Both the position numbers and the translations under genes were made by a program. Shown piece by piece: positions 1 to 5,516 of a stretch of 8,029 bases of DNA (the first letter of the stretch is position 1; each line of letters starts with the position of its first letter). The DNA comes from Bacteroidota bacterium (lineage in GTDB: Bacteria; Bacteroidota; Bacteroidia; Chitinophagales; Saprospiraceae), in assembly GCA_024277695.1 (NCBI GenBank), contig JAJRUR010000250.1, positions 1-8,029 on the forward strand, written 5' to 3'. The notes under the pieces were generated by a model. The model ran no database searches, was not told the DNA's origin, and worked only from the letters and a program-made list of their open reading frames with translations.

Positions 1-903
1 AGTACGCATCGAATCGAGTTGCGTATTTTGTCGGCGGACAAGCTGTTCTTTTTTTGCCACATATTCTGATTGCATTTCTTTGATTCGAGCGATCTCTGCT
101 AGAGTCTGAACTTGAGCATTCTCCTTTTCTTTTGTCAGATCAATGGCTAGGTCGTTCAATGTTTTTTGATATTCTTTGTGCGCGAGTAAGATTTTGGATT
201 GATGGTTATTGCGCAATTGACTAAACTGTTGGGCTTGGGCCATTTTGAACCGGACCAGATCTTCTTTCATCCGAGCGATAGAGTCCAACATCGCCTGCTG
301 ATATTTATGTTTTTTCCGGAGTAATGTTCTTCTCTCTGTTTCATCCCGCCCTTTTAACTCCTTCATGGTCTGTGCATAGACTTTGTTTAGGCTATCCAAT
401 TGGTATTGGGTAGTCTGACGGATTAGATTTATTTGTTTGGCAGCACGGTTATTTTGTCGGATGATTTCTTCTTGATTTTTATTTTTTTTATCCATCATCT
501 TTGCTTCCAATAGATCGAGTTCTTTTTGGAGGTCGCTATGATATTTGAGTATATATTCTTGCGATTTGGTTTTTATTTTTGCAATTTCCTCAGCGGATTT
601 TAATTTGGCCTGATATGCTTGCCAAGCAAAGGACTCTACTTGCTCGTCTGCAAGTTTTTTTTGTTCGGCTATTCGTTTTTTTGATTTTTTTTGAATGCTC
701 TGTATTTCTTCTAGTGATTTTCTTCTAGCTTCCTGGACTTCTTTTATAAACTCGGTTTTTTGCTTTTCGGCCAAGAGGGCAGCATCTAGGACTTCTTGTT
801 TTAATTTGGCTATTTGTTGTTCTGCGATGTGTTGTTCTTTTTTAATTTTGTCCATTAGCCCTTGTTTGGCGTGGAGATATTTGTCCAGTTCTTCAGCATT
901 TTG
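1..903 (-). other. Region encoding a ~300-residue coiled coil
   Basis: This part of the partial gene encodes residues 205-505. It has dense alternation of charged residues (Lys, Glu, Gln, Arg) with spaced Leu, Ile, Met and Ala, no proline, and a lone glycine each near residues 219 and 389. It is compositionally very different from the N-terminal domain. On the plus strand the region is T-rich because of the many AAA and GAA codons on the minus strand. Exact heptad or hendecad register was not computed. Confidence 0.8.
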
Positions 904-1515
904 TTTTGGGTCGGTTGTTTCAAACTTGGGTACTTCCGGCGGTTTGTACCATTGAGTGGGTGTTTTGCTCGAGATCGGTAGTGTATTTGTTGCAAGCATA
1001 TTTCGATCAAGTCTATGATCAAAAGCTTTGACGATTGCTGACAAGGCTTGAAATCTACTCGTGGTAAGGGCAAACTTCCGCATCTCCATTCTGTCGGTAT
1101 CTTTGATATAGAATTTTGATATCTTACTGTTGCTAAGCCATTGTATTCCGGACTCATCTATACTAAAACAATTGGTATAGATAGGTCTATCCGACTTGGT
1201 TCTGCGTTCCGGAGTATTGCTAAACAAAAAACTCTTTCGGTTACCTGTGCTATTGACGAATATGAGTTCGTCCGTTTTGTCCGGTAATACACCATCTATA
1301 GAAATCAGGCAACCTTCCAATCCCAACTCACTGCTTCGGAGCATAAATTGGTAGGAGTAGTTAGCGCGTACGACCATGGTGATTTTTTTGGTTTCGAGAA
1401 GATGTACGCCGGATTGTTTGCTATCTTTGACGAGGAGACCTTTGGTCGAAGCTTGACTGTATAGACTCGAAAAAAATAAGAAGTAGATGACTATGGTATA
1501 GAGGTGGCGATACAT
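1..1515 (-). CDS. Secreted long coiled-coil protein, 3' partial (family not recognised)
   Basis: Reading the minus strand from the ATG at 1515-1513 gives 505 codons without a stop up to the window edge, so the C-terminus is missing. Residues 1-20 (MYRHLYTIVIYFLFFSSLYS) look like a signal peptide, probably cut before Gln21, which suggests a periplasmic or exported protein. Residues about 22-170 have mixed, strand-like composition with two cysteines (Cys69, Cys116). Residues 175-205 form a Pro/Thr-rich linker. From about 205 to the edge the chain is almost pure Lys/Glu/Gln/Ala/Leu/Ile/Arg, free of Pro and nearly free of Gly, as in a long continuous helix or coiled coil. The short motif Leu-Asp-Ser recurs at 373, 410 and 500. 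There is no nucleotide-binding P-loop or enzyme motif in the visible part. A structural, tether or envelope role is possible, but I do not recognise the family. The start is supported by the signal peptide directly after it; no Shine-Dalgarno is seen. The coding call itself is secure. Confidence 0.85.
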   Translation of the reverse strand, partial: MYRHLYTIVIYFLFFSSLYSQASTKGLLVKDSKQSGVHLLETKKITMVVRANYSYQFMLRSSELGLEGCLISIDGVLPDKTDELIFVNSTGNRKSFLFSNTPERRTKSDRPIYTNCFSIDESGIQWLSNSKISKFYIKDTDRMEMRKFALTTSRFQALSAIVKAFDHRLDRNMLATNTLPISSKTPTQWYKPPEVPKFETTDPKQNAEELDKYLHAKQGLMDKIKKEQHIAEQQIAKLKQEVLDAALLAEKQKTEFIKEVQEARRKSLEEIQSIQKKSKKRIAEQKKLADEQVESFAWQAYQAKLKSAEEIAKIKTKSQEYILKYHSDLQKELDLLEAKMMDKKNKNQEEIIRQNNRAAKQINLIRQTTQYQLDSLNKVYAQTMKELKGRDETERRTLLRKKHKYQQAMLDSIARMKEDLVRFKMAQAQQFSQLRNNHQSKILLAHKEYQKTLNDLAIDLTKEKENAQVQTLAEIARIKEMQSEYVAKKEQLVRRQNTQLDSMRT

Positions 1516-1730
1516 ACCGACTGCTTTAGTGTAACAATATACGATAATTGTAGTTAATTATCCGGTATTTTGAAAAAACTTAGAAAATATTTTGACAGAG
1601 TGTAGAGAGATGCTTATCTTACACTCGTGCTTGGCGTAGATGATTTTTTTTGGATTTGAGCAGATAATTGTTTGAACGACAAGGTCAAAAATAGAACGGA
1701 TAAATACAAAATATTCAAATAACACTAACT
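1516..1730. other. Divergent intergenic region, coiled-coil gene / smORF-miaE
   Basis: These 215 bases separate the minus-strand coiled-coil gene from the plus-strand smORF-miaE pair and must hold both promoters. The region is AT-rich. It contains a perfect 7+7 inverted repeat at 1543-1562 (GATAATT, 6-base spacer, AATTATC) and an 8-T run around 1644-1651. On the minus strand a TATATTGT box lies about 20 bases before the coiled-coil ATG, a partial match to the Bacteroidota -7 consensus TAnnTTTG. No box for the plus-strand genes is good enough to call, and I see no gene in it. Confidence 0.5.
1543..1562. repeat. Short inverted repeat, possible operator
   Basis: GATAATT and AATTATC form perfect 7-base arms around the 6-base spacer GTAGTT, centred about 37 bases upstream of the coiled-coil protein's start codon. 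The position would suit a dimeric regulator at that gene's promoter. The arms are AT-rich and such pairs occur by chance in AT-rich DNA. There is no T-tract suggesting a terminator. Confidence 0.25.
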
Positions 1731-1862
1731 ATGGCAAAATCGAGAAGAAAAAGAAGAAGGGAACTCCGCGAGCAAAAGAGTCTCCGTAAGTTAATCACGA
1801 TCACTATCATTATCACTTTTTTGGTACTCATGCTCTTATGGTTGAGCTATCCCGGCAAATAA
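1731..1862 (+). CDS. Small basic single-span membrane protein (43 aa)
   Basis: ATG at 1731 to TAA at 1860-1862 encodes 43 residues. The first 20 are strongly basic (MAKSRRKRRRELREQKSLRK, 11 Lys/Arg). Residues 21-38 form one hydrophobic span (rich in Ile, Thr, Leu, Val), and the tail is SYPGK. By the positive-inside rule the long basic N-terminus would face the cytoplasm, leaving only a few residues outside. It sits 8 bases before miaE on the same strand, so the two are probably co-transcribed. No Shine-Dalgarno is visible, as is usual in Bacteroidota. I do not recognise a family. The charge and hydrophobic layout is too ordered for random sequence, but such a short frame could still be non-coding. 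A structural or membrane-tethering role is speculation. Confidence 0.6.
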   Translation: MAKSRRKRRRELREQKSLRKLITITIIITFLVLMLLWLSYPGK

Positions 1863-1870
1863 TTTTTTAG

Positions 1871-2455
1871 ATGAAGCTGAATATTGATATAAAAGTTCCC
1901 ACTTCGCCCGAATGGGTAGAGAGCGTAATGCGTGATTTTGATAGTTTTTTGCAAGACCATGCAGACTGCGAGCGAAAAGCTTCAACGATGGCTATGAGTT
2001 TTGTAGCTAAGTATCCCGATCGCATCGAGATCATTCCTGAACTGATCGAAACGGCTATCGAAGAACTGGAGCATTTCCGAGATGTATGGGCTATCATGCG
2101 CGCAAGAGGCATTCCTTTAAGGCACAAGATACCCAAAGATATATATGCTCAGCGCTTGATGAGTCTTTGTCATTCGGGGAGGTTGGAGCGTTTCAGAGAT
2201 CGACTGTTAATCGCTTCTGTGGTAGAGATACGAGGTGGTGAGCGTTTCAAAATCGTAGCCAATCATCTGGAGGATGTAGAGATGAAGAAATTTTACAAAC
2301 GGTTATGGACATCAGAAGCTAAGCACGGTCATATTTTTGTCAAAATGGCTTTACACTACTTTGACCGAGATGAAGTATATGAGCGATTGGACTGGTGGTT
2401 GGATCGAGAAGCAGAGATTATCCAATCCATGCCTATTACAGCGGCACTGCACTAA
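1871..2455 (+). CDS. miaE: tRNA-(ms2io6A)-hydroxylase MiaE
   Basis: This 194-residue ferritin-like diiron protein matches the MiaE family. MiaE uses O2 to hydroxylate the isopentenyl (or methylthio-isopentenyl) group on A37 of tRNAs that read codons starting with U. The visible hallmarks are DHADCERKA at 29-37, the helix motif EELEHF with ExxH (Glu65, His68), VEIRGGERF at 118-126 (Glu119, Glu124), and SEAKH at 148-152 with the second ExxH (Glu149, His152). Glu34, Glu65, His68, Glu119, Glu149 and His152 are the likely iron ligands, inferred from the four-helix pattern. It is shorter than the enterobacterial enzyme (about 270 aa) but typical of short bacterial forms. Its action depends on MiaA and probably MiaB, which are not in this window. 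It follows the 43-aa membrane ORF by 8 bases and its stop lies 4 bases from that of the convergent dipeptidase gene. Confidence 0.9.
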   Translation: MKLNIDIKVPTSPEWVESVMRDFDSFLQDHADCERKASTMAMSFVAKYPDRIEIIPELIETAIEELEHFRDVWAIMRARGIPLRHKIPKDIYAQRLMSLCHSGRLERFRDRLLIASVVEIRGGERFKIVANHLEDVEMKKFYKRLWTSEAKHGHIFVKMALHYFDRDEVYERLDWWLDREAEIIQSMPITAALH

Positions 2456-2459
2456 ATGA

Positions 2460-3635
2460 CTAATCCGGAAAGTTTTGAAGTACAAAATTTTTGACATTTT
2501 CTCCCATGACTTTGTGGATGTCTGCTTCAGATATGCCCAATTGGAGCATCTCATCTACATATAATTTTAGTCCGGTCACATCCGTATGTGTCCGGACTGC
2601 GCCATCAAAGTCTGATCCGAAAGCGACATAGTCAGCTCCTACCAAATCGATCACATGCTTGATAGCTCGTGCTGTCGATGCCGGAGTATCGTCACATGTA
2701 GCCCCTTCAAACATCCCTATACCGATCAATCCTCCTCCGGCTGCTATCTGTCGGATGTGCTTATCTGAAAGATTTCTCACTGACTTGCATGTGGCTTGAA
2801 CACCGGTATGCGAGTTTATAATCGGTTTTTGACTGATGCGCAATATATCGTCAATCATGGCTTCTGATGCATGCGCCACATCCACCAGAATATCCAATTC
2901 TTGCATCCGCCGAATAGCTTTTTTGCCGAAAGGTGTCAAACCGCCTTTGGATACTCCGTGGGCACTACCGCCCAACTCTGTATCAAAAAAATGTACCGGT
3001 GCCATCATGCGCACACCCGCTTGGTAAAATCGATCAATATTTTCTAAATCTGCCTCAAGGGCTTGCAGCCCTTCTATGCCTAAAAATCCGGCAGTAATAT
3101 TTGGATTTGCATGGCGTTTGGAAAGATAATTTTTAAAATCTGCTTTTGTCTCAATCACTTCAAATCTGCCTTCAGACTTCCGCGCAAAATCGTGTAAGGC
3201 CATACACTGTACCAATGTACGTTGGCTCAAATCAAACCAAGATCGCATAGGTCTGCCTGCCAAAATAAACGGAAGGGTGAGCTGATCGGTCTCTCCGGTA
3301 TTGCTCGTATAGTTCATCCCTTTAGGTACTTTGGTCACAATAGTAAATGCTTGAAGTCCCATACCACCACGTAGCATTCGAGGTATATCTACAGCCCCAT
3401 AATTATGTTCTTTGAGTAAGTTTCTATCCCATAACAGTGCATCACAGTGAAGATCCGCAATAAAACGAATGGAATCTAACAATCTCAAGGCTCGATCCGA
3501 ATGTTGATAAGGGGCTTTGACGCTTACTGTATTGTAACTACGGTCTATCCGTCCAGCTAAAAATATAGTAGATAGGAGATAGAGGATGGCGAGTATAACA
3601 AGGATTAATCCTACTATTTTTGCTGTTCTGGTCAT
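2460..3635 (-). CDS. Membrane-anchored M19 family dipeptidase
   Basis: This 391-residue protein belongs to peptidase family M19 (renal/membrane dipeptidase), binuclear zinc enzymes that cleave dipeptides. Residues 7-28 are a single hydrophobic segment after a basic start, so it is likely an inner-membrane anchored enzyme facing the periplasm, or has an uncleaved signal. The metal-site signature is in order: HCD at 63-65 (His63, Asp65), GIEG with Glu188, DVAHA with His255, and NSHT with His276. The conserved SDFDG at 341-345 follows, and GEN at 378-380 replaces the usual GGN near the C-terminus. The length is normal for the family. A role in peptide scavenging or peptidoglycan dipeptide turnover is an inference. 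The ATG at 3635 is only 18 bases downstream of a tRNA-Arg gene on the same strand, so the promoter is probably upstream of the tRNA. It ends in TAG, 4 bases from the stop of miaE. Confidence 0.93.
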   Translation of the reverse strand: MTRTAKIVGLILVILAILYLLSTIFLAGRIDRSYNTVSVKAPYQHSDRALRLLDSIRFIADLHCDALLWDRNLLKEHNYGAVDIPRMLRGGMGLQAFTIVTKVPKGMNYTSNTGETDQLTLPFILAGRPMRSWFDLSQRTLVQCMALHDFARKSEGRFEVIETKADFKNYLSKRHANPNITAGFLGIEGLQALEADLENIDRFYQAGVRMMAPVHFFDTELGGSAHGVSKGGLTPFGKKAIRRMQELDILVDVAHASEAMIDDILRISQKPIINSHTGVQATCKSVRNLSDKHIRQIAAGGGLIGIGMFEGATCDDTPASTARAIKHVIDLVGADYVAFGSDFDGAVRTHTDVTGLKLYVDEMLQLGISEADIHKVMGENVKNFVLQNFPD

Positions 3636-3653
3636 CCTGAATTCAAACTCATG

Positions 3654-3727
3654 TGACCCCGTCAGGACTCGAACCTGAAACCTGCTGATTAGAAGTCAGC
3701 TGCTCTATCCAGTTGAGCTACGGGGCC
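3654..3727 (-). tRNA. tRNA-Arg (anticodon UCU)
   Basis: The minus strand folds into a complete cloverleaf of 74 bases. The acceptor stem is GGCCCCG / CGGGGTC with one G-U pair. The D stem is GCTC/GAGC with GG in the loop, the anticodon stem GCTGA/TCAGC, and the loop CTTCTAA gives anticodon TCT (3691-3693). The T arm is TCAGG-TTCGAGT-CCTGA and the discriminator base is A at 3654. The CCA end is not encoded (next bases CAT). It decodes AGA and probably AGG. Its position 36 is U, so it should not be a substrate of the neighbouring MiaE, which needs A36-A37. The 3' end is 18 bases before the M19 dipeptidase start codon with no terminator between. Confidence 0.97.
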
Positions 3728-3745
3728 TCATTTGGCAATGGTGCG

Positions 3746-3776
3746 CAAAGTTAGGAAAGATTTTTAGTTATACAGT
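3746..3776 (-). promoter_or_regulatory. Putative promoter of tRNA-Arg (and M19 gene)
   Basis: On the minus strand TAACTTTG (3753-3746) is a perfect match to the Bacteroidota -7 consensus TAnnTTTG. Nineteen bases upstream is ACTG (3776-3773), a half match to the -33 box TTTG at the standard spacing. The box ends 18 bases before the tRNA, so transcription should begin roughly 10 bases upstream of the tRNA 5' end. This is a motif match only. Confidence 0.55.
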
Positions 3777-3787
3777 AATCTAAAAGC

Positions 3788-3850
3788 TTAAAAATTATTC
3801 AAAGCTCCATACTCCAACTCCAAAAGATCCAAAAGCACATCATCATTCAT
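3788..3850 (-). CDS. Possible 20-aa ORF coupled to the DUF3810 stop
   Basis: An ATG at 3850-3848 overlaps the TGA of the DUF3810 gene as ATGA, the classic arrangement for translational coupling. It opens a 20-codon frame ending in TAA (3790-3788) that encodes MNDDVLLDLLELEYGALNNF, an acidic, leucine-rich amphipathic-looking peptide. The same frame is open for about 30 codons further upstream inside DUF3810. The sequence contains small repeats (CTTTTGGA, TCTTTTGGA, GTTGGA), which can create regular-looking peptides by chance. I do not recognise it. It is listed because of the overlap, with low confidence that it is made. Confidence 0.2.
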   Translation of the reverse strand: MNDDVLLDLLELEYGALNNF

Positions 3851-4893
3851 CGCCCTGTGAGATGCCAGCTCAGATAATACTTGACGACTGCATTGTAGTC
3901 GCGTAGTCCGGAAGATATACCCTGTGCACGAAGATAGCGACTATATATGGCATCTCTCCATTTGGGTAGCAGGTCAGGATATTGTAGATTATTTTGTCTG
4001 ATGGATTCAAAGTCTGTTTGAATAAATGTAGGGAGTCTAGCCTTGATGTGTGTATAGCGCTGTTTGTCCAGTCGATAGATATCATGTAGTAGGTAGCGAA
4101 GGATCGTCAAATGCGCAGAATAGCTATACTTTGGATGCTGTGATTCTATACAAGCTAAGAATGCTATAAAATTGGCCTCTCCCTCACCTGTCACACCGAA
4201 GGCATGGGCGAGTTCATGTGCAGTCACAAATGCTTGCTGCAGCGGATGTACCCCGGAGTCTATATAGCCCTCACCCAGTAAGGGATTGTACATCCCTGAA
4301 GTCGAAAAACTCAAAAACCAACCTCTAGGAAGGGATCGAATACGCGGATTGCCTACCGGCTGATAGCCAAGTACGTAGAGCACTCTCCGTACGGAATTCT
4401 TTAGGACATCTTGGTCGCTCTTCTCTATAGACTTCCAAGGTCGCATATCGGAGATTTGGTCGTTGAGCGAATCTAAAAGGACAAGCTCATAGTCAGCATA
4501 CTGTTCTAAGGTCAATAGTTTTGGAGCTTCTTGGATCATCACCATACGTTCTTGGAGCGGGATGCGACGATAATTCATACCCCATAAGACATAAAACAAA
4601 ATCACCAAAACAGCTAAAAAACGTATCAGAAGATAAAATATCCTCCATAGAGATCGACTCTTTTTCCAAATGACCATCAAGCGAATCAAAAGTAAGGCCA
4701 ATACTAAAGAAAACAATGAAAACGGCAAATAGCCCAGTGTATGATCAAAAGTCATTCGCCCGACACGGAATAGCCCTTGGCTATAATAACGTTCGACTAT
4801 ATCCGAAGCTATCCCACGACTGCCAAATACAAATAATGCTGCTACCATCAGGTAGATCAAGCTAATCCTTGCCTCATTTTTTATATCCTTCAT
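3847..4893 (-). CDS. DUF3810 membrane protein with HELAH zinc-protease motif
   Basis: This 348-residue protein matches the DUF3810 family found in Bacteroidota and Firmicutes. Three hydrophobic spans at about 11-27, 54-76 and 84-106 are followed by a soluble domain of about 240 residues. The domain carries AFVTAHELAHAFGV, an HExxH motif (His226, Glu227, His230), and nine residues later EANF (Glu239), which could be the third, gluzincin-like zinc ligand. The preceding RGWFLSFSTSGMYNPLLGE and the C-terminal RAQGISSGLRDYNAVVKYY match what I recall of the family's conserved blocks. Activity is therefore probably that of a membrane-bound zinc peptidase, but the substrate is not known. The gene is divergent from trxA across 128 bases. 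It appears monocistronic, unless the 20-codon frame overlapping its stop is translated. The ATG at 4893 fits, with a short charged N-tail before the first span. Confidence 0.85.
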   Translation of the reverse strand: MKDIKNEARISLIYLMVAALFVFGSRGIASDIVERYYSQGLFRVGRMTFDHTLGYLPFSLFSLVLALLLIRLMVIWKKSRSLWRIFYLLIRFLAVLVILFYVLWGMNYRRIPLQERMVMIQEAPKLLTLEQYADYELVLLDSLNDQISDMRPWKSIEKSDQDVLKNSVRRVLYVLGYQPVGNPRIRSLPRGWFLSFSTSGMYNPLLGEGYIDSGVHPLQQAFVTAHELAHAFGVTGEGEANFIAFLACIESQHPKYSYSAHLTILRYLLHDIYRLDKQRYTHIKARLPTFIQTDFESIRQNNLQYPDLLPKWRDAIYSRYLRAQGISSGLRDYNAVVKYYLSWHLTGR

Positions 4894-5021
4894 CCAAATA
4901 TTCTTTTTTTGGCTACTGCAAAAAAGACCAATATAACAATGCTTTGCAACTTTATTTTGCCTTAGTGTGTTAGCTTATCGAATGAACATTTTTTTATAAC
5001 CATATTAAAGAAAAAAACACA
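4894..5021. other. Divergent intergenic region, DUF3810 / trxA
   Basis: These 128 AT-rich bases must hold the start signals of two divergent genes. On the plus strand TTATTTTG (4952-4959) is one mismatch from TAnnTTTG, but no TTTG lies 19 bases upstream. On the minus strand TATATTGG is a similarly weak match. The leader just before trxA (AAAGAAAAAAACACA) is A-rich, which is common for strong translation in Bacteroidota. No confident promoter can be called. Confidence 0.4.
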
Positions 5022-5339
5022 ATGGCAGTCGAATTTACAGATGCAAATTTCAAAGAAACAGTTCTTGACAATGAAGGTCTTAGCGTTATTGACTTTTGGG
5101 CAGAATGGTGTGGTCCCTGTCGTATGATCAGCCCGATCGTTCAAGAACTGGCCGAACACTACGATGGTAAAGTCCAAATTGGCAAACTCAATGTAGATGA
5201 CAATCCTGAAGTGAGTATGCAGTATGGTATCAGAAGTATCCCTACCATTCTCTTTATAAAAAATGGTGAAGTCGTACATAAGCACGTGGGAGCAACTACC
5301 AAACAAGTCTTAGAAGCCAAAATTGAAGAAAATTTATAG
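5022..5339 (+). CDS. trxA: Thioredoxin
   Basis: This is a 105-residue thioredoxin, full length for the single-domain family. It is a cytosolic dithiol-disulfide oxidoreductase reduced by thioredoxin reductase, and it supplies electrons to ribonucleotide reductase, peroxiredoxins and methionine sulfoxide reductases. The active site WCGPC has Cys30 and Cys33 within DFWAEWCGPCRM. Asp24 corresponds to the buried Asp26 of the E. coli protein, Lys55 to Lys57, and the cis-proline is Pro74 in SIPT. There is no signal peptide, so it is cytoplasmic. The ATG is preceded by an A-rich leader rather than a Shine-Dalgarno. An intrinsic terminator begins 24 bases after the stop, so trxA is likely transcribed alone. 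The CGPC and overall match make it a canonical thioredoxin; the organism may have further paralogues elsewhere. Confidence 0.97.
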   Translation: MAVEFTDANFKETVLDNEGLSVIDFWAEWCGPCRMISPIVQELAEHYDGKVQIGKLNVDDNPEVSMQYGIRSIPTILFIKNGEVVHKHVGATTKQVLEAKIEENL

Positions 5340-5363
5340 ACAACGACACTTGTGTCACAGGAC

Positions 5364-5399
5364 AAAAGCTCGACTATGATGATGTCGGGCTTTTTTTTT
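5364..5399 (+). terminator. Rho-independent terminator of trxA
   Basis: AAAAGCTCGAC (5364-5374) pairs with GTCGGGCTTTT (5384-5394) across a 9-base loop, with one T-G wobble. A run of nine T residues (5391-5399) follows the GC-rich core. It lies 24 bases after the trxA stop and separates trxA from the DUF58 gene. Confidence 0.88.
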
Positions 5400-5477
5400 A
5401 TTCACTTTAGAGATTATGGCATGAAGGAGCTTAAAGTTGGGATGCAGCTTTGGGACATTCGATCTCTTTTCTATGGA

Positions 5478-5493
5478 TATCTTTGTATCTTTG
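5478..5493 (+). promoter_or_regulatory. Putative DUF58 promoter: tandem TATCTTTG boxes
   Basis: Two directly abutting copies of TATCTTTG (5478-5485 and 5486-5493) each match the Bacteroidota -7 consensus TAnnTTTG exactly. The upstream TTTG at 5449-5452 is 25 and 33 bases away, longer than the usual 19 or so, so a -33 partner is weak. Transcription starting just after the second copy would give a leader of about 15-20 bases to the TTG start of the DUF58 gene. Confidence 0.45.
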
Positions 5494-5516
5494 AATTCTA
5501 AATAAACAATAATTTT

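Noticed and set aside
695..955. An 86-codon plus-strand frame rich in Ser, Cys and Phe
   Set aside because: It is antisense to the coiled-coil coding region. Its Ser/Cys/Phe/Leu content is what Lys/Glu-rich codons give when read backwards.
855..1157. A 100-codon minus-strand frame
   Set aside because: It lies within the longer minus-strand frame that is open from 1515 to the edge and carries a signal peptide and coiled coil. The 100-codon product has no domain-like features.
3654..3727. tRNA gene as an integration site for a mobile element
   Set aside because: No integrase gene and no repeat of the tRNA 3' end is visible. The neighbouring genes look like resident chromosomal ones.
4952..4959. 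TTATTTTG as the trxA promoter
   Set aside because: It has one mismatch to the -7 consensus and no TTTG at the expected upstream distance, so it is not strong enough to call.
4962..5306. A 114-codon minus-strand frame
   Set aside because: It is antisense to trxA, which is unambiguous from WCGPC and SIPT.
5376..5501. A 41-codon plus-strand frame ahead of the DUF58 gene
   Set aside because: It begins in the loop of the trxA terminator, reads through the T-tract as Phe codons and covers the promoter boxes. It is in frame with DUF58 but ended by TAA at 5499. Chance is the simplest explanation.
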